From positions 44,736,922 to 44,800,921 of the forward strand of contig NC_054743.1 in assembly GCF_018143015.1 (NCBI RefSeq): 64,000 nucleotides of DNA, read 5' to 3'. Positions 1 through 12,300 of this stretch are shown here, piece by piece. Positions within the stretch are counted from its first letter, which is position 1. Every line of letters begins with the position of its first letter. A model generated the notes under the pieces. The model was not told where the DNA came from. It did no database searches and worked only from the letters and a program-made list of their open reading frames with translations. Both the position numbers and the translations under genes were made by a program. This DNA is from Lytechinus variegatus. Lineage: Eukaryota; Echinodermata; Echinoidea; Temnopleuroida; Toxopneustidae.

Positions 1-188
1 GGAGTGCAGTCTCTTTTGAGAAGCGATACCGCATTCGAAAGGCTTCATCCATGTACAACTCAAAAGGATTCATTCATTTCTGTAATCCCATCAGGGTCTG
101 GGCCTGTTGGCTATCTGTGTATACATGGAAAAAGAATTAGAGTAGACAAACATGAAAAAAAGATAATTCAAGATTCCCTGAACAATAG
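1..188 (+). CDS. Possible 3' part of a host exon, product unknown
   Basis: The frame is open from the left edge to a strong splice-donor-like sequence (AATAG|GTAAGG) at 188/189, where it would leave in phase 2; the stop lies just inside the would-be intron. The translated stretch of about 62 residues has mixed, non-repetitive composition (for example SVIPSGSGPVGYLCIHGKRI) unlike the AT-rich flank. I do not recognise the family. Its phase does not fit the first NLR exon seen at 21953 (phase 1), so it is probably a different gene. It could be a chance open frame; the donor is the best evidence. Confidence 0.3.
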
Positions 189-944
189 GTAAGGTTTGCT
201 AACCATTCAGCCCCCCCCCCCAGCCTATTAGGTACAGTATGGAAATAGCCCAGTCTACTTAGGATTAGGTTTTTCTTTTCCTAATTTTGTTTTTACATTA
301 ATATGCATTGCATACATCAAGTCAAATGTTTCAAATAATATGCTGCTTTAATTGCTGTACTCCTTTCATTCATTTTGACTCCATCCATTTTTAAATCTTG
401 AAAATTGTCACTGCTTGTGCAAGTAGGAACAAAAATTTGCCACGTTCGTTTCATCACTAGTGCTTCAACTAGTATCTCCTCCATATAGAAACAAGTCATA
501 ATTTTGTCAGTTATAAAAAAGGGAAATATTTTGCAATAAGCACTGCATCGGTTTATTGTTCAATTGAAACAAAGCTTACCTCTCTGAGGCTGTTGACACT
601 ATCAAGATGCATTAAATGAGCACGGTGATTTTCTGCCATTTTTGTTCTGCATAGAAAATGCAATTGACATAGGGTTAAGTTTCAATGGCAAAGAAAATAG
701 TCATAAGAAAAATCAGCATGAGACTAGAATGAGATTCAGTCATCAGTCATTGAGATAACAGTTTGGGAAAATTCTCTAAAATCTGTATTCTGAAAATTGT
801 CTCATTTCCGAAAGGACCTCCCCTATTTTATCTCTGAAAATGCCCATTTTTTTTTGCTAAAGTAAAATGAAAATACATGACTGCTCTCCCAAATTTATTT
901 TCTTTGAAACGATTCATCATCTCAAATGAAATCTTCAAAATTGC
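189..944. other. No gene seen
   Basis: AT-rich sequence with a short C homopolymer at about 209-219. No reading frame, RNA gene or repeat that I can support. Confidence 0.5.
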
Positions 945-1140
945 TGAAAAGACTAGCCTGGAGGTTCCTGGAGAGTAAAAATTAGTCATAGCTGGCCCGT
1001 AGGCTTACTCATGACCATCATGACCCTGGATAGTACCAACTGAACTTCTGTCAGTTCTGAATCTGATTCTGAATCTGAGACTGAGTGCACCGTAGAACTG
1101 ATTTTTACTCTCCAGGAGCCTTCAGGCGTGCAGGCTAGAG
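945..1140. repeat. Small foldback (inverted repeat)
   Basis: CCTGGAGAGTAAAAAT at about 967-983 is repeated in reverse complement at about 1101-1117, and the arms extend outward imperfectly through a CTAGCCTG block on both sides. The loop is about 115 bp. It looks like a small non-autonomous foldback or MITE; no target duplication was found. Confidence 0.55.
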
Positions 1141-1635
1141 TAAGATAGACCATGTAGATCTAAGAAAATCCAGCGACAGGGACAGGGGGAATCATAAATT
1201 TCGGAAGAACCGAGTGAAAAGGGGAACAAGTCAAGGGTCTAATCGTCTAACGTCAACGAGTACGTCTAGCCGTGTCACAGAGCTCGCGAAAGAACAACAC
1301 AGAAATGCACTTGTGGGGCTACACAAAACCATTTCCGCGAGAATTTTTTTCACTATCTCGACTCTCATGACCGTACCTAATATACATGCATTTATGACAT
1401 AAATTCGGACATTAATTCACAAATCAATACATAAAAAGTGACAAAAAATATTGCTCATCAAACAAATATGTCAAATTACTCACAATTTTTCTCGGAGCTC
1501 GGTCCAGCATGTATTTTTTCCACCACTTTCACGTCCAGTCTTCCACCTTAAATTTTGCTGCAAAATTATCGTCCAGCGGTTGTTGTCTGCACAAAGATAT
1601 ACCCAAATGCTGCGCTGTGATTGGCCAATTACGCC
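1141..1635. other. No gene seen
   Basis: Unique-looking noncoding sequence. Short frames here lack splice signals or recognisable domains. Confidence 0.45.
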
Positions 1636-1838
1636 TAGAATCCACGGATTCTGTGGAGTCCACTGTTTCAGACCACCCCAAACAGTTGACTCGAAATCGT
1701 GACGTAATAGACTTGGTTGAATCCGTGGATTCGGTCGAGTCCACCTTTGTGAATCACAAAAGCGAATCCGTGGACTGTGGACTCAACAAAATCCGTGGAT
1801 TTTGCAGAATCCACCTTTGTGAATTCGGGCCTATAAGG
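1636..1838. mobile_element. MITE-like element with repeated GAATCC/GGATTC palindromes
   Basis: The right end reads, in reverse complement, GGCCCGAATTCACAAAGGTG, which is also the left end of the element at 59823. The body holds several near-palindromes such as GAATCCGTGGATTC. The left end is not clear, so this may be a partial copy. No coding capacity. Confidence 0.55.
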
Positions 1839-1925
1839 TTCGTTTTTCCGAAGGTTCGTTAATCCGAAAACGAAATAAGGTTCGTTAATCCGAAAACAAA
1901 ATAAGATTCGTTAATCTGAAAAATG
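1839..1925. repeat. Outer tandem repeats of the left inverted arm
   Basis: About three diverged copies of a motif of the form GGTTCGTTAATCCGAAAACG. The reverse complement of the same motif forms the long array at about 16700-17345. This is the outer part of the large inverted repeat described below. Confidence 0.7.
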
Positions 1926-3540
1926 AAAACCGGGAAAGCAAAGGCAAGGGGGAGGGGGCGGGGGACACTGTTGCCGTTCAATTGTTATGAGGATGGGAAG
2001 GCAAGGGCGGTCGAACGAATTTTCGTTTGGGGGGTAAAGCCAAAAAATGAAACTCATACGTCAAAATTGACACTTTGGTGATATTTTCCCCTTAAGATTA
2101 TCATCTGCTTGAAGTCATTGTGTTGATAATGATTAAGTAGAGAAAAACCTTTTTTGAAGTGACTTCTTATTATGGCAAAACGTATATTTAGGCTTTATTT
2201 TTCGGGAGAGAGTGTAATGATCGAGCGGCTTGGTAAAATGAATTAAAAGGTGAAGTTGTAAAACGTTTTTTTTGGGGGGGGTCAATTATTCTTAAATTGG
2301 CATAATTGCGAGGTGTTGCGAGCGTGAATCAAAAGCTAAAACTTTAGGGTATTTCAATAAAAAATGAAAATAAGTTCTTAAAAATCCGAGGAGATTTCAG
2401 CTGTCATTAAAAAGATGTGCATCTAAGTAAAATATTAACACGAGCGCAAAACGCAGCTTAAACATACTGACCACAAAAGGAACCTGTTAAAGAAAGCATT
2501 TAGTGACCTCTTTAGGATGCATATTTCACCAATCGAATGAGAATGCGAAGCGCAAGCTGAAAATTTGCAATATTCCAGCCTGAAAACTTAACTTCTATAC
2601 TTTAAAAAGAGTATTTTATTTCGAAAAAACACGAAAAACCGCATATTTATTTTTGAAAAAAGAACTTTCCCATTTTGGAAAATATTCATTTCCCTGTTTT
2701 TGATTTCATTATGGGGGTGCAAGTGCCCCCTACCTCCCTCCCGGCGGATACAACTTTCGTCAAATGGGGGGGGGGGGCAATATTTTTTTCAGCCACATTT
2801 TCCTCGATCGGCAGCTTAAAGTTGATTTTTGTTTGTTTCTTTGAAAGGGTAGTCCTAACAGTCAATAATTAGCTTTATACTTATAAAATAAAGTAAATAT
2901 GTAATAACATGACAAACCCTTTTTTAAATAATACGAGCGTGAGCTATATATTTTTTTAATATAATGGGCAATATGTTTGTAATCTTCAAAACGAAATGTC
3001 TATGTAACTAACTTAAGATAATAACTGCGAGCAAGGTCGCAAACAGAAATTTTAAATATATAAGCTCTGACCTGATCTAAAGGGGACATTTAAAGATTTT
3101 TTTGCAGTTAGCCATGAAGACGATGCGTGTTTCAACCAGTGGCGGCGGAATATATTTTCCTTTGGGGGGGGGGGGGCAAAGCCAAAAAAGGACCAGTAGG
3201 GGCAATTTGGTGTATACATATATTTTCACCATGAGATTATCATCTGTGTCAAGAGGTTGTGTGTTTTGTAGAAATTGAATTGAGCAAAAAAATTTAAGTG
3301 ATCACTGATTGATAATTTATATATTTACGTTTCATTTTTGCGAGCGTAGCGAGCCAGCGGTTTTTTTTTTTTGGGGGGGAAGAAATCAAATCTGAAGATG
3401 TAAAATTCGCCTTTTTGGTCAATTACTGTTAAAAGGGCATCCTTGTGAGATGTTGCGAGCGAATCACATACTCAAACTTTTGGAAATTTCATGTAGGCCT
3501 CGAATGATAATAATGATATAGATATTATTTACCCAGGGCA
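1926..3540. mobile_element. Left inverted arm: nested hAT-like fragments
   Basis: Noncoding sequence with G homopolymers (2033, 2272, 2765, 3166, 3373) and repeated GCGAGCG...GCGAGC modules, the same as in the hAT-like elements at 27301, 29747 and 48690. Two related copies lie in tandem: the stretch from about 2010 recurs from about 3140, where a terminus-like CAGTGGCGGCGGAA begins. An insertion at about 2690-2880 resembles sequence near 27110 and 51240. The whole arm pairs, in reverse complement, with 15900-16680. Confidence 0.55.
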
Positions 3541-3559
3541 GCATAGACTAGAAACATTT

Positions 3560-4370
3560 TGGAAAAAGAGGCCTATATAAACTTTAAGAAGCATTTTGGG
3601 GTAAAAGTTGGCAACCGGACTGTTTAACACAATTCAAATATGCTGAATCTGATTAGATCGGTTCCCAAGCTGATTTCTCATGTTTTGACCACCTAATTTG
3701 CATAAACAAAATGGCTACCAATCTGGCCATTCAAAATATTATTTTTACAATGTTCTCTTAATTATATTCGCTTTCACAGACATGGATACTGCAAAATATT
3801 GCATACATAGCATGTACCATTTGGGAAAATTGGCTATTTCGGTTTGCGGCTAATTAATTATGCAAATTTATGCATATTTTGGATCATTATGCTATAATTT
3901 GATAATTTCAGCTCAAATGTTTATATTTTTGGTACAAATAGCATTTGCATCATTACAAATAATTGTACGACCCTTAGAATATAATATCACAGTGAATAAT
4001 AATGTATTTATCGGTTCCCAAGCTGATTTCTCATGTTTTGACCACCTAATTTGCATAAACAAAATGGCTGCCAAATTGACAATTCAGAATACTATTTCGA
4101 CAATGTTATCTAATTATATTTGCTTTCACAGACATAAATACTGCAAAATCCTGCATACATGCGTGTACCTTTCTGGAAAATTTGTTATTTTTGCTTGTGG
4201 CTAATTAATTATGCAAATTTATGCATATTTTGGATCATTATGCTATAATTTGATAATTTCAGCTCAAATGTTTATATTTTTGGTACAAATAGCATTTGCA
4301 TCATTACAAATAATTGTACGACCCTTAGAATATAATATCACAGTGAATAATAATGTATTTTATTGTTTTT
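3560..4370. repeat. Inner part of left arm with a 355-bp tandem duplication
   Basis: Two head-to-tail copies of about 350 bp (about 3660-4013 and 4014-4360), each beginning CGGTTCCCAAGCTGATTTCT and ending near GTGAATAATAATGTATTT. A single diverged reverse-complement copy lies at about 15490-15850, so the duplication arose after the two arms separated. No real coding potential. Confidence 0.75.
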
Positions 4371-4852
4371 TTTTATTTCTCATGTAATTCTTTGTATTTT
4401 GTCCCTTGTTTGTACATGTTTGTTATGGGATCTGTCAAGGTATTGATTATCACTGGAAGAAAATAATCAGCTTCAATGATTTAATTATGTAATCACTTTT
4501 TTACATTTTTATTCGTATATATCCATGGGCATAAACAGATGCACCCCCATCTGCAAAGGTAAATTCGTGCAGGGAGTGCCTTCCCGTTTAAAAGCACACT
4601 GGTGGAGACCCAACGAATTTCAGGAACCGATCAGTATTCAAGCGAGTGTCACTATTAATTGCTTAAATTTTTCTTATAAAATGGTATCTTGAATTATGAT
4701 ATCAATCAATTTATTTATATTTACAATTTTAGATGATGAATTATTAAATTTGAATTATGACAGTACTGTAATTCTCAACTCCTAATAGTCAATTAGTTGC
4801 ATTTAATATCCTTTGGAGAAGTTATGTTCCCCTACCAATAGAATCTGATCAC

Positions 4853-4915
<63 letters not shown>

Positions 4916-5235
4916 GTGTGTTTTTCTTTAGCAAAATGAAGTGAAAACAGTCTGCTGAAATGAGATGTCCTGTGTGTTTCTCCATTATGCTTGTCAAATA
5001 GTCCCGATTTTGAAAAAAAAAAACTTCTCAGAACTGAACCCGCATATAATCCATCTAATATCTCATTTTATCATATCAATTAGACCGTTTTCCATGTTTT
5101 AAAAGCCAGACTGTGATTTCCTAAAGTTCCACTACGAATTAGTCACTGCATGTCCTTTCAATAAAAAAATTTGATCATTGGACTTCATTAACAGATTACT
5201 TGTGCATCTCCATAATATATATTTTCCAATGCAGC
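4371..5235. other. No gene; contains an AT microsatellite
   Basis: AT-rich noncoding DNA. A (TA)n run lies at 4861-4911. Nothing else recognised. Confidence 0.6.
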
Positions 5236-5456
5236 ACTGCACCTGTCCTATCACGGTTTGTCGCTTCATCCAACTTAGACAGTCAGGACCATATTCGATA
5301 TACCACTAACGAGAATGTTAATGCGAAAACGTTAGTTTCGAGGTTCAACCTGTTATGCAACATTGCGCAATACTTTGGCCGCTGTGCTATAGCTATGGGA
5401 AACCGACCTCCGGTTTTGACATTCGATGAAACAAAAAATTATTTCGCGCTATGTAC
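5236..5456 (+). CDS. Weak exon candidate, product unknown
   Basis: An acceptor-like CAATGCAG at 5235 and a donor-like TACAG|GTTGGT at 5456 bracket an open frame of about 73 codons with balanced composition (for example FNLLCNIAQYFGRCAIAMGN). No family recognised. The 3' end falls inside a short perfect inverted repeat, so the frame may belong to a mobile element rather than a host gene. Confidence 0.2.
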
Positions 5457-5560
5457 AGGTTGGTTTATTTTGTAGTTCCCTGTGTTGGAAGATGAATAAA
5501 TGAACTAGCGGTTCAGAATTTTTCAGAATAAACCAACCTGTACATTGGGCGAAATTCGCG
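5436..5560. repeat. Hairpin with 18-bp perfect arms
   Basis: TGTACAGGTTGGTTTATT at about 5453-5470 has its reverse complement at about 5525-5543. The match continues imperfectly outward (TTTCGC / GCGAAA). It looks like a short foldback. Confidence 0.7.
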
Positions 5561-7167
5561 TCGAAACAACAAGTTTGAATTTTGGCTAAGAAATCCTCAA
5601 CGGTTGTTCGTACACTAGTCTCGGAAGGACAGTCGTAAGTTCGGACTGTCAACCCATATTTACACATAGAGCCAGCACACGATCGACGTATACGTAGCAT
5701 GCAATATGCATTGACTGCGAGCACGCGCTATTCACATGCAAGCTTGGTATGCTGGCATTGCATAACACCATGAACATGATGAACACTGATGCTTTGTCTT
5801 TTCGGAATAGTCTTTCATTCGAATTCTTTAGTAATACCTTGCACTATGCCTTACTATTTTCCCGTCCCCTTTCCCGTTCTTTAAATAGATATCATTAAGG
5901 CATTCGTAATGAAAATGATACAAAAGACAATTGTTGTATCATTGGAGTGTGAGAGGAGAATTGGTGAAAAATATTTATTTTGTGACGATTCAAATAATTG
6001 GCAAAAATACGATGTTTCAACGGTAAGACTACCAATCTACGGATAAGAGAAGGGTCTGTTACATAAACTGCAATTTAGTTTTTTTTTTCGGGTCGAATCA
6101 GCTGCTTAGTTTGGCAGTACTCTGAGAGCAACTGGTAATATTATGGAGGCTGGGCTCCAATCAGAATTTGGGGATTCCAACCTGAAAATCAGTTGGCAGG
6201 TTGGAGTTTTATGCAACAGACCCCAGATATGCCAGAGTATAAAACTCCCGCCAACATCTCTTCGGTTGGTGTTCCTGTGCCATATTTGCTGTGTGTGCTT
6301 TCATGAACAGGGGCTATATGGAGAGATTAACTTTCATTAACCATACATATATTATTTTTTGGGTTTATCACCAATGACTGTGGAAGCGATTGGTCCCAAA
6401 CTGGGACGATCGAAGAAAAATGAGCCATTTGTTATTTGTTGGAACAACTTAATGAAATGCATTTCTCAGTGATTGACTCATGATGCAACCGTGGAATACT
6501 CCAATTTGGAATAACATAATTTTGTGTGAAGTATCGGCTGTTCTAATGGCAGGTTAGCAATGGATTTCATTTTAAGGTAGGATACATGAACTCCTGTGGT
6601 TTAATAATCATAGTTATGCGCTTATTTTACAAATGCTTAGCTAAGCTAGGTTACCCATGTGATTTCTCCATGGGCTGGAAGAGAGGATACAGAAGAGTGG
6701 GAGAGAGAGAGCGTGAGAGGGAAAGAGAAGCGGATAATCTTATGTGTATACAAGACGGTACGGGCAGACGGGTACACAATGTACTCTCATACTCATACAC
6801 AACATGCACACGGGGGTTACGCCGATGCGAGATCGTAGAATGTTTCGCATTTGAGAAAACGGCTGTGAAAATGCTAGTTGTTTCGATCGCACAGAGCGTA
6901 TCGATAGAGACGCCGACGCCGATCGAAATCCCTCTATGGGCATAAGTGAGCCATGAACGTTTCCACACTAATTTTTCCTTAGTGGAAAATCGAATATGGT
7001 CCTGACTGTTAGAGGCATCCAGCTTCCCCCTGCTTGATATACACCTTTACCTTCGTGGTGTTGAATGATCAATGTCAGCTCGATTCGATGTTCCATATTC
7101 ATTGATAGGGCAGCCTCATATTATAAAAGTCATCTTTATATCATTATAAAAGACATTGCAATACATT
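5561..7167. other. No gene seen
   Basis: Noncoding DNA with a GA-rich patch at about 6700-6730 that creates spurious frames on both strands. Nothing supports an exon. Confidence 0.5.
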
Positions 7168-7222
7168 ACGTGACGGTGACGGTACGTGTCCTGGAACATG
7201 TCTGGATATAATATTTTCTTAG

Positions 7223-7346
7223 GAAATCTTGGAAAATCTAGTGTTTGTTAAGAGAGTATGTGCCCTTGGGAAGGCTAGTGGAATGACACCTCAACATCAT
7301 GAAAGACTCAAGGAGATTTTGAACTCTCATTTGGCTAATAAACACT
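7223..7346 (+). other. Conserved short frame in the LINE leader, flanked by splice-like sites
   Basis: A 41-codon open stretch preceded by a pyrimidine-rich TTTTCTTAG and followed by CACT|GTGAGT. The same frame is present in copy B with a single in-frame 3-nt difference (one extra glutamate codon, KEEIL against KEIL), which hints at coding constraint. Spliced to the next acceptor-like site (CCCAG at 7491), it would meet a stop before the ORF1 start, so it does not extend ORF1. It may be a leader peptide, a captured host exon, or chance. Confidence 0.35.
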
Positions 7347-7519
7347 GTGAGTATACGGGACATACCTACGCATATATACTACGTACTACTATATACTTCG
7401 AAGGCCTATAGGCCTCTACGCCGCATCAGACCGGCATTGAACCTTTCAACGCTGCTATTCCGAATCACCGAAGCGGACCGCGTTAACCCAGGTACTTGCA
7501 ATACACGCTAATAAGCAAG

Positions 7520-9286
7520 ATGAATCCTGATGATGACGAAACTAATGATGGTCCGTTTCAGACTCCACCTGACACACAATCTGAATTACTGTCTCAAGAT
7601 GGAGACAGAAATAGTCAGTATTACTGCAAAAAGTGTAAATCGCCAGGTGATACTAAAACTATGACCAGATGCAGTACCAAGAAGTGCAAAGCTTATTTCC
7701 ACTTTGCTTGCACGGGGATGCCCGCTCACATGCTTACCTATATTAGGCGTGTGAATGGGGCCAAATATATCTGTGATGAATGTGAAATTGCTGATGCAGA
7801 TATTATCCGCGAATTATGTGAGCAAAATGAACCTAATCGGAACAATGAGAAACATGAACAGGATGTAAACGATATCAATCAACTAAAAGGAGCCATAGAA
7901 AATATGGAAAAGGAAGTAATCAAATGTATTAGAGATATCAAACTCCAAACACAAAATGAAGGTAGATGTACCTGTGCTGATGAAAATGAACTAAAAACGA
8001 CGATGGACAAACAGCGGGATGAAATAATCTCTCTGAAAGAATATATTAAGCAACTAAAATCAGAGATTAATATTCGTGTGAACGAATATGAGCTATTGCT
8101 CAAAGAACAAAGACTAGTCGTCAAAAGCAAAGAACAAGAACTGAATATGCATAAAAGATACAATGAAAATGAGGAAAAGAAATCAAACAAGCTCCAAAGT
8201 GAGTTGGATCAAACAGTTGAGCAACTCAAGATGGCGAAGAAAGAAATCGACAAAGTAAATGAAGAAAAGATCAATATCAAACGACAATGGCAAGCCAGTG
8301 AAAGTGATGGTGAATGGAGGGAACAAAAAAGATACACTCATACTAGAGGAAGGAAAGAAGGAAGAGATGATAGAAAATGGAGTGAATATAGAGGAAATTA
8401 TCACAGAGGAGAGGGACAATGGAGAGAACGTAAGAGATTCATTTGTGATAGACGAGAAGAAGGAAGAAGCCCTACAGGAGGAGGATTAGAACATAAAAGA
8501 TACAGCCTATACAGCGAAGTTGCTGCCCCATATCGTGGCGCTGGCCTACCGAGGAATGGTCAACCTCGACATGCTCGAGAGATATCACCACAGAGGAATG
8601 CACGAAAAGAAGGAAATGAGCGAACGACTGAGGGGATGAACGCAATACATGAGGAAAGAAACGATCACGAGTGTGATATGAGTAGAGATAAACATAACAT
8701 GTATGATGGAGGCAGAGGCCAAATGAATGACAAAACCGAAAAGAAAATGAGAAAAGTTGTTATAGTTGGAAATTCACAGATAAGTGGGATTGATCCTGAT
8801 AAGTTTTCCCAAAATGTTAAGTTACATAAAGTAATTAAATACACAATGGATGATGTTGAGTCTTGGTTGAAATCTAGTGAGGCAAAGCAAACTCTAAGCG
8901 ATGCAGAAACCGTGATAATCCACGAATTAACGAATGACGTTAAACGGTCTAGTGCACTAGATTGTGCTTGTAAAATGAACAATCTCATTGGTCTGATCAA
9001 AGTGTCCTTCAAATCAATTAAGATAGTTATATCTCTCGGCACGCCCCGAGATGATAACCAATTGTATCAGCAGCGTGTGGACATGGCCAATAGTATGCTG
9101 ATGGCTGATGCATTATATGACAGAAGAGTTAAAACTGTTCATCACAGAAACCTGCTCTACCGTGGAACAATTAACACTAATCTGTATAGTGATGATCGTT
9201 ATCACCTTAGCAAGAATGGAACTAGAGTGTTAGCAGGAAATCTCCGGTGGGCAATTGAAAGGAGCTCTTCACGAAATAAACGATAG
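7520..9286 (+). CDS. LINE ORF1 protein: PHD finger, coiled coil, SGNH esterase
   Basis: 588 codons from the first ATG (MNPDDDETND) to the stop. Residues about 36-90 form a C4HC3 PHD-type zinc finger (CKKC...CSTKKC...HFAC...CDEC). About 110-260 is a charged coiled coil. About 260-400 is an Arg/Glu-rich low-complexity stretch, probably nucleic-acid binding. The C-terminal 190 residues are an SGNH/GDSL-type esterase fold, with VIVGNSQ as block I, HELTND as block III and DDRYHLSKNG holding the catalytic Asp and His. PHD and esterase modules in ORF1 are known for CR1-like LINEs. No stops or frameshifts. An upstream TTG at 7496 is in frame, but the ATG is the more likely start. Confidence 0.9.
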   Translation: MNPDDDETNDGPFQTPPDTQSELLSQDGDRNSQYYCKKCKSPGDTKTMTRCSTKKCKAYFHFACTGMPAHMLTYIRRVNGAKYICDECEIADADIIRELCEQNEPNRNNEKHEQDVNDINQLKGAIENMEKEVIKCIRDIKLQTQNEGRCTCADENELKTTMDKQRDEIISLKEYIKQLKSEINIRVNEYELLLKEQRLVVKSKEQELNMHKRYNENEEKKSNKLQSELDQTVEQLKMAKKEIDKVNEEKINIKRQWQASESDGEWREQKRYTHTRGRKEGRDDRKWSEYRGNYHRGEGQWRERKRFICDRREEGRSPTGGGLEHKRYSLYSEVAAPYRGAGLPRNGQPRHAREISPQRNARKEGNERTTEGMNAIHEERNDHECDMSRDKHNMYDGGRGQMNDKTEKKMRKVVIVGNSQISGIDPDKFSQNVKLHKVIKYTMDDVESWLKSSEAKQTLSDAETVIIHELTNDVKRSSALDCACKMNNLIGLIKVSFKSIKIVISLGTPRDDNQLYQQRVDMANSMLMADALYDRRVKTVHHRNLLYRGTINTNLYSDDRYHLSKNGTRVLAGNLRWAIERSSSRNKR

Positions 9287-9335
9287 ACTTTTTGTTTAAG
9301 GTCTATCTGAGGACCGAGAAACGTGAATACACCTT

Positions 9336-12300
9336 ATGACTGAAAGAAAAAATATTCAAATTTGTTATTGGAATGTAAATGGGATACATAAGAGATGGGA
9401 CGGGGTTAAATCTTCCTCAAAATTGGAAGAAGAAGATTTTGTCAACGTTTTTAACTCATATGATATTGTTTGTCTGGCAGAAATAAAAATAGGGCCGAAG
9501 GAAAATATGTCTTTACAAGGATATGTCAATAAAGTAATATGCAGGAAGAAACATAAAAATGCTAAAGCTGACTCAGGGGGCTTGGCCCTGTACATCAAAG
9601 AATCTATTAAACACCAGGTTGCAATTATCAATAATACCTCAAGCGAATTTTGTTGGATAAAGATAGGTAATAGTATCCACGACTCATTTGAGGAGCAGTA
9701 TATCTGTTTTGTTTACTTAAGCCCAGAAAACTCCACCTTTTCGTCAAAAGTAGATTTAATCGATGCAATCATGAAAGATATCGCAACTTATAAGAACCGA
9801 GGTAAATGTATGATAATGGGTGATCTAAATGCTCATACTAATACCTTACCTGACGGCATTGAATACGATTCAGAACGTGATGGTAGGGTATTACCAGTGC
9901 CTTTCACGCTCGATTGTTCAGAGGCCTATACAAGGGTAAATCAAGACACAAGGCCCGTGAACAAAAGAGGCAAAGATGTGATTGAACTTTGTAAAGCATG
10001 TGATCTAAGAATAGTAAATGGACGTAAACTTGGAGATTTGACTGGGAAATTTACTTGCTATGAGGCGAATGCCAGAATTCCCAGTGTATTAGATTATGCT
10101 CTTGTTGAAAATGGTGCTTTGGATGATATATCATACTTCTATGTTGATGATCTCAATATATTTTCTGATCATTGCCCAATTGTCTTATCTTTAATGTCAT
10201 CCACACTTGAACGTCAAAGACCGTGTGAAATAGAAAAACAAGCTTTGAACCCCCATCCTAAAGCTTATATATGGGAACCGCATATAAGTGATGCAGCCTT
10301 TGCTAAAACGCTACAAACACCTGAGATATTGACCATAATAAAAGAAATAAAGGAAAAGGTATATTGTACAAATGACATTGATATTGAAAACGCAGTCAAT
10401 GATGTAACAAACTGTATCTTAACTATCGCAGATAAAGCGAAAATAAAAGTCAAAATACCTCGGGTAAAAAACATAAAGAAAAAGAACAAAAAGAAAATAT
10501 TTAAAGCTGGTGAATGCCTTGCTCTTCGGCGTCGCGTAAAACTATTGTGTAGACAAGTGTGTAAAAATCCATTTGATAGAGGCCTCAGGCAGCAATATTA
10601 CACCATGAAGAAAAGATTGAAAAGAAGGTTAAAAGAAATTGTACGTAATAAGAGAAATCATATAATTGACAAGCTAGACAATCTCCAAAGTGAGAACCCT
10701 AAACTTTATTGGGACCTGATTAACGACCTAGAAAAACTGCACACTGATAGAAAAAGTCCAGTTAATAACATACAACCAAAGCGATGGTTCGAGTATTTTA
10801 AAGAACTCATGAATCACAAACCCCTACTTTCGAAAGATCAAAATGAAATTAAGAATCATGTAAATAACCCAAAACTGCATGACACGTTTTCATCTCTTGA
10901 TTTTAAGATCACTCCCAATGAAGTGTTAGAGTGTATTCAAACTTTGAAGAGAAAGAAAGCCCCAGGAAATGATGCTATTTTGAACGAAATGTTGAAAGCT
11001 GGAAAATTTGTGTTGTCACCAGTTTTGTCAAAGGTATTTAATTTAATCCTTATCAGTGGTCATTTTCCCAATAATTGGTCAGTAAGCCTCTTAAAGCCTC
11101 TTTACAAAAGTGGCTCAGTTTGCGATCCCTCAAATTATCGAGGAATATCCCTCTCAAGTTGTCTTGGAAAGGTTTTTTGCTCAGTTCTAAACCGTCGCTT
11201 GGTATCATTTCTAGAAGAATATAAATTCAATACAGCCAATCAAATTGCTTTTAGATCAGGTTATAGAACGTCAGACCACATGTTCGTTCTAAAAACTATT
11301 CTTGATAAATATATAAGATGTAAAATAGATGATAACTATAATAAATTATATGTATGCTTTGTAGACTTAAGAAAGGCTTTTGACAACGTTTGGAGGGATG
11401 GCCTCTGGTACAAACTATTAGAACATGGGATTGGTGGCAATTTCTTAAGAGTCATCCGTGACATGTATTCAAAATGTAAAGTATCGATCAAATTAGACGA
11501 AGGTGTTACCCCATATTTTTATACTAATGTTGGAGTAAAACAGGGTTGCGTAATTAGTCCAACTTTATTTAATTTATTTCTTAATGACATAACTAATATA
11601 TTTGATACATCAGTAAGCGATCCAGTAACACTTTTTGATAAAGAACTAAATTGTATAATGTATGCTGATGATCTCGTTATTGTGTCGAAATCCCCTAAAG
11701 GTATGCAACACTGTTTAGATAAATTCACCACATACTGTAAATCCTGGATGCTAAACATAAATGTATCTAAGACTAAGATTATGGTGTGCTCAAAATCAGG
11801 GAGATCAAACGAACAGGTTTCATTTGAAATTAATGGAGAAACACTATGCACTGTTAAGGAAATGAAATATCTTGGTATTGTTTTCGCAAATAATGGATCA
11901 CTTAAAGTGGCCGCAAGGGATTTAGCTGATAAAGCGAGAAGAGCATTGTTCAAATTGTACAAATCTTTTGGTTCCTATACTCCTAGCACTAAAACCCTTT
12001 TGCATCTTTTCGATGCAACGATACAGCCGATATTACTTTATGGATCTGAAATATGGGGTACAAATGTTATAGACATGGAAAAAAATCTACAATTAATTGA
12101 TGGGAAAACAGGGCTATATTTTAAACATGAATCTGAAAAGGTGCACATTCAATTTTGTAAATATATTCTTGGGGTAAACCGCAAATGCAGTAACTTAGCA
12201 GCGACAGCTGAAATTGGTAGATATCCAAAAGTCATCCAAATTGCAATAAATATACTTAAATATTGGATTCGAATACGTAATATGGACGAAGATAGTTTGG

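Noticed and set aside
6586-6968. Opposing frames of 119 and 105 codons
   Set aside because: Overlap on both strands around a GA-rich patch, with no domain or splice support.
11519-11962. Antisense 147-codon frame inside LINE ORF2, also at 43865-44308
   Set aside because: Shadow of the conserved RT; it has no start context or domain of its own.
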